This document shows, piece by piece, positions 14,681 through 21,262 of a stretch of DNA of 32,201 nucleotides (position 1 is its first letter; every line of letters begins with the position of its first letter). Source of the DNA: Gammaproteobacteria bacterium UBA3532 (GTDB lineage Bacteria; Pseudomonadota; Gammaproteobacteria; Enterobacterales; UBA3532); NCBI GenBank assembly GCA_002376965.1, contig DFOV01000313.1, forward strand, positions 1 through 32,201, in the 5' to 3' direction. The translations under genes were made by a program, and so were the position numbers. Below the pieces are notes generated by a model that saw only the letters and a program-made list of their open reading frames with translations, had not been told where the DNA came from and did not search any database.

Positions 14681-16994
14681 TTTACTGCATATATTTAGGG
14701 GGAAATATGTCACTCCTTCAGGCATTGGTATCATCCTATTACTAGGAATTATTTGGGCACACAATTCGTCTCATACAGACTCCCAAGGTTTTTTGCATAA
14801 GCTTAGTTTAATGCTTTATGACATGAGGGTTTATATTTTAGAGGAGACAAAAAGCAAGGAAGCTAAAGCGACTAGGGACTCAACAGTTGTCATTGTTGAA
14901 ATCGACGAATTAAGTTTAGCCCAAGAAGGTCGGTGGCCATGGTCACGCGCGAGAATTGGTCAGCTAATAAATGAGTTATCAGATGCAGGTGCCGCTGTTA
15001 TTGGTTTAGATGTGTTTTTTACTGAGCCCGAAATGAATCCTGTTGATGTCATATTGTCCCGAGAAAATTTGCCAAGTTTGGTTGAGAAAAATTTATCTGG
15101 CATGAGGGAAACATATGACCCGGATATTGCGCTAGCAAATTCAATTTCAAACCGAGAGGTTGTTCTTGGTATTTTAATCAATAGAAAGAATATACCAATA
15201 AATAAGGGCTATATTGGAGAGCCGGTTGCTACTCCGCCCAAGGCGGCTCTCAGTGCAATGCGATCAGTAAATAATAGTTATGAGGGTATTATTGAAGCGT
15301 TAGTTGATCATGCAAGTTGGCTAGGAGCTGCAATTGTCAAGCCCGATACTGATGGGACCATCAGAAAATACCCTGTCGTCGTAAACTTCGATGGTTCTCT
15401 GTATCCATCATTAGGTCTACAAGTTGCCTACCTCTACGTTTTTGGGGACACGATATCTGTAGGGTGGGACGAATTTGAAAACATGATTTCCGAAGTTCGA
15501 ATAGATAAGTTGAGCATCAAAACCGACCAAGATGCAAATGTATTTATTCCGTTTCACGGTAGATCACGTAGTTACTTCCCATATATATCTGCGAGTGAGG
15601 TATTTACGGGCGACGACTGGAAAGAAAAGGTCGAAGGGAAGATTGTTCTGATCGGTGCTACCGCATTAGGTTTGGAAGACTTGCGGGCGACTCCTTTGGA
15701 GAGCCAGTTTCCAGGAGTTGAGGTTCACGCGAATTTTATAGAGTCGATTGTCGCAGAAGAATATCAACCACCGCCAGGTTGGCTTTCGTGGTTATATGCG
15801 AAGTTAATTAGTGATAGTGAAATTCAAGATGGTGTAGAAAATAGAGATCGGGCAAATATTAGATATGAACTAGCTTATACTCGCTCCGTCGTACAAATAC
15901 TGCTATGGTGCCTGATAGTCTTTGCTATCATATTCCCTAGGCTATCAGCACTTAAAATCGTTGTTGTTGGTCTTGGCGCTTTAGCCATCATTTGCTATCT
16001 AGATTTCGTATTCTTTCAGCAAATGTATATTCTTTTCGATCTTTCGCCTGTATTTTTCAGTATTTGTTGCCTTGTAGTTTTCAACATCGGCTACGGCTTC
16101 TACGTAGAACAAAAAGGCCGAATGAAAACCATGGATATGATGGGGCAATATGTCCCCACCGCTCATATCGATAAACTAATGAACGAAGACATGGACAAGC
16201 TCATGGAAGGGGAGAGTCGCGAACTGTCCGTGCTTTTTTGTGATATACGCAGCTTTACTACCATTTCTGAATCGATGACGGCAAACGAACTGAAACGTAT
16301 GTTAAATGCGTTTTTTACGCCGATGACCAGGATTATATTCAATCAAAGCGGAACCATTGATAAATATGTAGGGGATATGATCATGGCGTTTTGGGGTGCT
16401 CCGATTGAAAGCGAGCAGCATGCTACTGATGCGGTGAAAGCAGCGCTGTTAATGCTTAAAAAAGTAGAAGAAATTAAACCTGAGTTTAAAAAGAAAGGGT
16501 ATCCCAATGTTGAAATAGGGATTGGTATTAACACTGGCCCTATGAATGTGGGAGACATGGGATCGCAGTATCGCCGAGCATATACGGTACTCGGAGATGC
16601 GGTGAACCTGGGTTCTCGACTTGAAGGGCTAACCAAGGACTATGGTATCGCATTACTAATTGGTGAGAACACCTATCAGCAGATCGAGGGAATCGTCTGC
16701 CGCACCCTAGATCGAGTTAAAGTGAAAGGTAAAGATCAAGCGATACAGGTTTATCAGCCGGTCTGCCTGGAGAGCGAGCTAACGGACGAGATGCGGTTGG
16801 AGTTGGAGAATCATCATGAGGCATTGGAGGCCTACCACGCACAGGACTGGAAAAAAAGTAAAGAAAAGTTTCAGGCCTTATTTATTCTTTACCAGCGCCC
16901 TATGTATCAACTCTATATCAGTCGGATTGAGCAGCTGGAAAAACAACAGCTGCCAGAGGATTGGGATGGCGTTTATGTTAAAACCTCAAAGTGA
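14673..16994 (+). CDS. CHASE2-domain class III adenylate (or guanylate) cyclase
   Basis: Membrane-bound class III nucleotide cyclase with a periplasmic sensor. Start is GTG 14673, inside the end of the diguanylate cyclase gene (8-base overlap), with AGG five bases upstream; no downstream Met could replace it without losing the first TM segment. Order: TM near 16-30, CHASE2 extracytoplasmic domain (about 35-390; VVIVEIDELSLAQEGRWPWSR, GAAVIGLDVFF, VLIGATALGLEDLRATPL, PGVEVHANFIESI), three TM segments (about 410-485), then the catalytic domain. Metal-binding Asp524 (FCDIRSFTT) and Asp568 (YVGDMIMAFWGAP) are present, as are Lys564, Asp642 (LGDAVN), Asn645 and Arg649 (NLGSRLE), so the domain looks active; Lys564 and Asp642 favour ATP as substrate. 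It is convergent with the FecR gene. The overlap with a c-di-GMP synthase joins two second messengers in one transcript. Confidence 0.93.
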   Translation: MRSLLHIFRGKYVTPSGIGIILLLGIIWAHNSSHTDSQGFLHKLSLMLYDMRVYILEETKSKEAKATRDSTVVIVEIDELSLAQEGRWPWSRARIGQLINELSDAGAAVIGLDVFFTEPEMNPVDVILSRENLPSLVEKNLSGMRETYDPDIALANSISNREVVLGILINRKNIPINKGYIGEPVATPPKAALSAMRSVNNSYEGIIEALVDHASWLGAAIVKPDTDGTIRKYPVVVNFDGSLYPSLGLQVAYLYVFGDTISVGWDEFENMISEVRIDKLSIKTDQDANVFIPFHGRSRSYFPYISASEVFTGDDWKEKVEGKIVLIGATALGLEDLRATPLESQFPGVEVHANFIESIVAEEYQPPPGWLSWLYAKLISDSEIQDGVENRDRANIRYELAYTRSVVQILLWCLIVFAIIFPRLSALKIVVVGLGALAIICYLDFVFFQQMYILFDLSPVFFSICCLVVFNIGYGFYVEQKGRMKTMDMMGQYVPTAHIDKLMNEDMDKLMEGESRELSVLFCDIRSFTTISESMTANELKRMLNAFFTPMTRIIFNQSGTIDKYVGDMIMAFWGAPIESEQHATDAVKAALLMLKKVEEIKPEFKKKGYPNVEIGIGINTGPMNVGDMGSQYRRAYTVLGDAVNLGSRLEGLTKDYGIALLIGENTYQQIEGIVCRTLDRVKVKGKDQAIQVYQPVCLESELTDEMRLELENHHEALEAYHAQDWKKSKEKFQALFILYQRPMYQLYISRIEQLEKQQLPEDWDGVYVKTSK

Positions 16995-17035
16995 GACTTA
17001 AATATCGTATGATCACGCTTGATTCGGGTATCGAC

Positions 17036-17061
17036 TTGCGCCCTGGAGCTTCAGGGCGCAA
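17036..17061. terminator. Hairpin between convergent cyclase and FecR genes
   Basis: TTGCGCCCTG (17036-17045) and CAGGGCGCAA (17052-17061) form a perfect 10-bp, GC-rich stem with a six-base loop GAGCTT. It lies between the 3' ends of the cyclase gene (+) and the FecR gene (-). The T-run is minimal (TTGATG), so the terminator call rests on position and stem. Confidence 0.6.
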
Positions 17062-17081
17062 TTGATGTGTAGTGTATAGAA

Positions 17082-19652
17082 TTAATCGTCATCTTGGGTA
17101 ATGATCACACCTTCGACACGATCATTGCCGCTCTGAAACTGAAAGCCTGCACCTAAGGTGCCCGCCGTTTTATTGTGGTCATTAAAAAAGGCTCCCTGAA
17201 GCTCTCCATTGACCGGTGTATTTGATGTTGGAGTGATCAAGTGACTTATGGAACTGTCGGCTTCCAGTCGAATTGTGTTGCCTTGTGCCTGTTGAGACAG
17301 AAATTGAACGTTCCAGGATTCAGTTTGTCCGTTGTCTGTCAAACCCAGCGACATAGAGCCTGAAGCAACATGAGAGCCGTGCCCAAAATCGACTTGGATT
17401 TGAGTTGAAGCATTCACATTATTCACCAGACCGTTTTCTGTTTGAGCTGCTATATGCTGAACATTCGAGTAGGTGTACGTACCAAGGTTGTTAAGTTCCA
17501 GCTCTGTCGCAGCATTTCCTTGCAACCAAAACTGTTGCATAGGCACGTCGTTGGCTGCTGCAAGGCCATCCCTCCAATAACCATAAGACGCGCCAATTTC
17601 AGGTAATGGAATCACCGTTTGTTGCGCAGTAGAGTCACTACGGAGTGGCGTAAAAGGTTGGAGATCGGCAAACAGGTTATTTGGCTGGCCGGTGCTTAGA
17701 AGAATACCATCAGGGCCTACTTGAATGGCCGTCGTTGGCTGAGTGGAGCTAGTACCAACCAGTACCCCTGTTAAGTAAATGCTGCCATCTGTTGTATCGG
17801 ATACAGCCAAATTGCCAACGATATTTTGGCCTTGATTTAATACCATTGAGTCCATTCCGCCACTAACTGGGGTGTCATTGTTATAAGAAGAGCTTTCTTC
17901 TATAACAGAGAAACGAATACGGTCCGGTGCATTATTCGCAAGTGCGATAAATTGGCCATTCATTGATAGCTGCCAGCTGTTGCCTGTTTGTGACAACAGT
18001 GACATTTCGGCAAATCCTTGATTGGTGGTTGCTGCAAAGTCCATTGATATTGAAATATCGCTGGAGACAATTCGGCCATCCTGATCGGCCGCAAACACGG
18101 TGAAGTCATTGAAATCAATTTTGCCGGTCAGGGAGTTGACGGATTCGATGGAGTAGCTGGCTTCATCAAAGGTTAGCCAGTATACAGGTTGAGTGAGATC
18201 AACCGGCTGGGTCGGCTGGTCGGGGTTCCAATAGTATTTGGCTGGCGCTTGCTCTGTTGCTTCCCATGCTCCTAAACGGATGCCTGACAACGGCGATATG
18301 ACTGATGTTGCGACAACATCGCCAGCTCTTAGAATGGTTTGTTCTATATCACCACTGGCATTAACTATTCGGAAAAGTGGTCGGGCATCGCTGTTGGCAC
18401 TGGCATCAACATAAAGTGAGAAGCTGGTTTGGTTGCTTGCAATCAAAGCGCGCTGAGACAAGCTGTTTAGCTCTTCTTCACTCAAGCTGAAGCCATTAAA
18501 TTGTGGTTTCGGCTCGACGACCGGATCAATGATCTCATTTTCAATTCGGAATTCAGGTTGGGTTTGAGGCAGGGCTTCCAAACTGGGATCGTATTCATCC
18601 AAAGGAAGCAAGTCTATCGCGTCTCCTGGTGAGGATTCCCGAATGCCTACACCATCGGTAATTACGGTGGTCGCTGTGCCTGTTAAATCGGTTGATTTTC
18701 CATCGCTGTCACCCGTGAGCTCTGGAAGATCAATATTGGATTGGCCATCCTGACCACCACCGGTTGCGCCAGAAGGCCCTTGCCCTCTGGTTCCTGAACC
18801 TGTTGTTCCTGTGTTTTGCTGGTCACTATTTGGTTGTGACGTGCCTGATGAGCCTCTATCGCCTTGATTTCCTGATGGGGGCGTACCACCATCATTTGAA
18901 GTTGTATCTCCAGAGTCGCCTTGGCTACCCTCTTTGTCAGTGGACCCCTGTGTGTCAGTGGGCGCCTGTTCATCTCCTGCGCTTCGGCTCGTTATGTTAG
19001 TGGAAAACGGACGGACACCGGGTACAAAGTTTTGGAGTAGTGCACCTGGAGAGTTTAGCAGCCCAATCGGAGCTGCGTCTGCATCCCGTACCTCGGCAAA
19101 GCGGTAGCTTTGGCCATCGCCCAACAATAGTTCGCCTTTACTGTTCACGACAATAATTTTTCCTTGCCAGACAGCGACGTAGAGCTTATCCGTGTATACA
19201 ACTTCCAGCGTTGTGCCACGTACACCTATAGTGGCAACTGCAGTTACCACTTCATGATCAGGCGCATTATGCTTAGCAATACGACCAGTGATTGCTTTGA
19301 TTCCACCTTTGATTAGGCGCGTAACATGTTTGCCTTCTTCGCTCTTATCATCAAATGCATATTGGGTAATTTCATAGGTTGTTTGTTCACGCAATGAAAC
19401 GATGCTTCCGTCAGTGAAGCGAAGCTGTGCTTTGGCCTCTGCGCCTGTAACTATGGTATCTCCTAGGAAAAATTTGGCTCGTCGTTTTAGTATCCGTTCT
19501 GCACCTTCCTGATTAATGGCTGTTACTTTCTTTGGGGTAGCAGAAATAACTCGGCCAGCAAGCGTTTCAGCAAGGCTAAGTGACGGCAGGCTGAATAGGA
19601 GTATGAAGATAAATAGCGCAGCTTTTATGCGTTGAGTAATGAGGTTATCCAT
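17082..19652 (-). CDS. Exported FecR-domain protein with TbpB-like C-terminal barrel
   Basis: 856 residues. A Sec signal peptide (ALFIFILLFSLPSLSLA, cleaved about residue 28) with no lipobox is followed by a FecR domain (about 40-190): GDTIVTGAEAKAQLRFTDGS, SLREQTTYEI, then IGVRGTTLEVVYTDKLYVAV and GKIIVVNSKGELLL. Residues ~222-325 are a Gly/Ser/Thr/Asp/Gln-rich spacer. The rest is beta-rich. The last ~112 residues (745-856) contain QVDFGHGSHVASGSMSLGL, GNTIRLEAD, and VNGELQGAFFNDHNKTAGTL, a pattern like the beta-barrel of TbpB-type surface proteins (where GxFYGPxAxELGGxF is typical). Unlike sigma-regulator FecR, it has no cytoplasmic anti-sigma part, and no sigma-factor gene is nearby. GGAG lies nine bases before the ATG and within the end of the upstream gene, so the two are coupled. 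It may be a cargo of the beta-barrel protein. Alternative: a periplasmic structural or ligand-binding protein. Confidence 0.82.
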   Translation of the reverse strand: MDNLITQRIKAALFIFILLFSLPSLSLAETLAGRVISATPKKVTAINQEGAERILKRRAKFFLGDTIVTGAEAKAQLRFTDGSIVSLREQTTYEITQYAFDDKSEEGKHVTRLIKGGIKAITGRIAKHNAPDHEVVTAVATIGVRGTTLEVVYTDKLYVAVWQGKIIVVNSKGELLLGDGQSYRFAEVRDADAAPIGLLNSPGALLQNFVPGVRPFSTNITSRSAGDEQAPTDTQGSTDKEGSQGDSGDTTSNDGGTPPSGNQGDRGSSGTSQPNSDQQNTGTTGSGTRGQGPSGATGGGQDGQSNIDLPELTGDSDGKSTDLTGTATTVITDGVGIRESSPGDAIDLLPLDEYDPSLEALPQTQPEFRIENEIIDPVVEPKPQFNGFSLSEEELNSLSQRALIASNQTSFSLYVDASANSDARPLFRIVNASGDIEQTILRAGDVVATSVISPLSGIRLGAWEATEQAPAKYYWNPDQPTQPVDLTQPVYWLTFDEASYSIESVNSLTGKIDFNDFTVFAADQDGRIVSSDISISMDFAATTNQGFAEMSLLSQTGNSWQLSMNGQFIALANNAPDRIRFSVIEESSSYNNDTPVSGGMDSMVLNQGQNIVGNLAVSDTTDGSIYLTGVLVGTSSTQPTTAIQVGPDGILLSTGQPNNLFADLQPFTPLRSDSTAQQTVIPLPEIGASYGYWRDGLAAANDVPMQQFWLQGNAATELELNNLGTYTYSNVQHIAAQTENGLVNNVNASTQIQVDFGHGSHVASGSMSLGLTDNGQTESWNVQFLSQQAQGNTIRLEADSSISHLITPTSNTPVNGELQGAFFNDHNKTAGTLGAGFQFQSGNDRVEGVIITQDDD

Positions 19653-19663
19653 CGTGCGTACTC

Positions 19664-21055
19664 CTAAAATTGATATTTCAATTTACTAACCAGCTGATGC
19701 CGGTCATAGCTTGAGATGTCTTGTCCATCCAGATCTTTCAACGACGAATCTTTATCTGTATACAGATAGTGAGAGTCAAGAGACAATGCTTTAGTCAGCC
19801 TATATTGCCAACCTAGATCCAGACTCAGTGTGTCTTCTTCTTTTTCTTGGGGTGACCGGATAGTATAGGTAGGGTCGAGATTATCGTATTCATCATGTTT
19901 CCATCCTAAAGTGGATGAGAGCAAATGGTTGCGCCACGGGTTGCCTTGAAGCGTGTATCGGAAGCCGTAGTAATACCGTCCATAAATATTACTAAAGCCA
20001 TTGCTCATCTGGTCTTCCTTGGTATTTTCATCGCTGTAATAAAGAGTGGCAGACCATTGCAAGGATGTGTTGTCATACTTTCTATGCCAGGTAGAGCCTA
20101 GTAGCCAGAAGTCGACATCTCTTATCTCACTTTCTTCTTCATTGAAACGGCGGATACCTAACATTCCATAAGTGTTTAGCGTATTATTTTTGTTAAGTTG
20201 TTGTGCCCACTCCAGATTTGCTGAAAGCTGGTGATAATAAGCTGAGCCTGCTAGCCATATTTGCTGTAGATTAATCGGCACTTTGAAAAATGCATTGCCT
20301 TTGCGATAGTTGGCACCGAACTGTGTAGCTAGCACACTGATATCAAAATCGCTACTTGTATCGTTTTCTCGGTGGGTCAAAAACCCATTAAAAAATATGC
20401 TGGTTTTGGCGTTGACGGGTTTAATCCAGCCCAAGTGGCCATCTAAAGTATAGAAAAGGGACGACTGCTGTTTGCCTTGTTCTGAAATGTCAAAAACCGC
20501 ATTTTCAATGGAAGAGCTTCCAACATCGAGCTGGATATCGGTCTGAATCGCGTCTATATCGGCTGCGCTATTGATATTAGAGTCATGCCCCAGCCCCGCT
20601 GCGATGAAACCGCTCCAGTTCTCGGTTAACTGTGATTTCTTCGCATCAATCGCGGCAAGAAAAGTGTCTATCTTTTCTTGTACGCTAGCAGGTGGGTTGA
20701 GTGACTTAGCGTGCTCAAAGCGCGATTTTGCATTTTGAGGATCGTTTAAAAGGAAGTAGACCCTGCCTAGTTCCAAGTGTGCCCTGATATAATCTGGCCG
20801 GGTTATCAGCACTCGCTCAAGAGCAAACATGGCTTCGCGCAGGTGGCCAGTTTCTATAGCCGCGATGGCGTAATAGAAGTCAAAGCCTTCATCTCCCTCG
20901 TATTGTTCTACAAGTTTCGAGGCAAGCTCGTAGGCCTGGGTATACTTTTGTGTTTCAACCAGCTTTGGTAGATCCTGAACCTGGTTGGCTAGAGTAGTTG
21001 GGCCATAGAGTGCTATCAACGAAGCTAGCACCGCGATCCTGACGCGTTTATCCAT
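19664..21055 (-). CDS. TPR plus outer-membrane beta-barrel protein, SLAM/DUF560-like
   Basis: Start taken at ATG 21055 (GAGAG upstream in GAAGAGAGATT); longer in-frame starts (TTG 21109) precede a cytoplasmic-looking basic stretch. The 463-residue protein begins with signal peptide MDKRVRIAVLASLIALYGPTTLA. Residues ~30-150 form TPR-type helices (GHLREAMFALERVLITRPDY, AHLELGRVYFLLNDPQNAKSRF). From about 160 the protein is a run of amphipathic strands with alternating aromatics (ENWSGFIAAGLGHDSNIN, GRYYYGFRYTLQGNPWR, LSLDLGWQYRLTKALSLD) ending KLKYQF, the terminal Phe typical of outer-membrane barrels. TPR followed by a ~14-stranded barrel is the plan of SLAM/DUF560 proteins, which move lipoproteins or soluble proteins across the outer membrane (type XI secretion). 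The FecR gene follows 11 bases downstream with its ribosome site right at this stop, so it is the likely partner or cargo. Confidence 0.78.
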   Translation of the reverse strand: MDKRVRIAVLASLIALYGPTTLANQVQDLPKLVETQKYTQAYELASKLVEQYEGDEGFDFYYAIAAIETGHLREAMFALERVLITRPDYIRAHLELGRVYFLLNDPQNAKSRFEHAKSLNPPASVQEKIDTFLAAIDAKKSQLTENWSGFIAAGLGHDSNINSAADIDAIQTDIQLDVGSSSIENAVFDISEQGKQQSSLFYTLDGHLGWIKPVNAKTSIFFNGFLTHRENDTSSDFDISVLATQFGANYRKGNAFFKVPINLQQIWLAGSAYYHQLSANLEWAQQLNKNNTLNTYGMLGIRRFNEEESEIRDVDFWLLGSTWHRKYDNTSLQWSATLYYSDENTKEDQMSNGFSNIYGRYYYGFRYTLQGNPWRNHLLSSTLGWKHDEYDNLDPTYTIRSPQEKEEDTLSLDLGWQYRLTKALSLDSHYLYTDKDSSLKDLDGQDISSYDRHQLVSKLKYQF

Positions 21056-21179
21056 AATCTCTCTCTTCTTGCGCGTTTTACGCCTAGTCGTGTTAAGGTC
21101 GTTTAGCAATTATCTTTTAAGTTTGTGATTATTTAACATTTTAGACTAAATAATCTTAAGCGAGTACCAAAAGGATAGC

Positions 21180-21225
21180 TATACTAGATATATTCATAGG
21201 TACTTGGTTTATATTCAGAGGTACT
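21180..21225 (+). promoter_or_regulatory. Candidate -10 and two 16-bp direct repeats, 21 bp apart
   Basis: The 207-bp gap between the beta-barrel gene (-) and the GAF-ATPase gene (+) holds TATACT (21180-21185), a good sigma-70 -10 with no clear -35. Right after it come TATATTCATAGGTACT (21189-21204) and TATATTCAGAGGTACT (21210-21225), identical in 15 of 16 bases with starts 21 bp apart, two helical turns. That is the pattern of tandem sites for a regulator bound on one DNA face; lying downstream of the -10, it would suit repression. The sites are visible; their function is inferred. Confidence 0.45.
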
Positions 21226-21262
21226 GCGTGGAATTGAACCGCATAATCAACAGAGGAACATT

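Noticed and set aside
17082..19652. FecR protein as anti-sigma factor of an iron-uptake system
   Set aside because: It has a cleavable signal peptide and no N-terminal cytoplasmic anti-sigma domain, and no ECF sigma or TonB receptor gene is nearby.
21229..21242. Possible sigma-54 site (TGGAATTGAACCGC) before the GAF-ATPase gene
   Set aside because: GG and GC are nine rather than ten bases apart and the flanks do not match TGGCAC/TTGCA.
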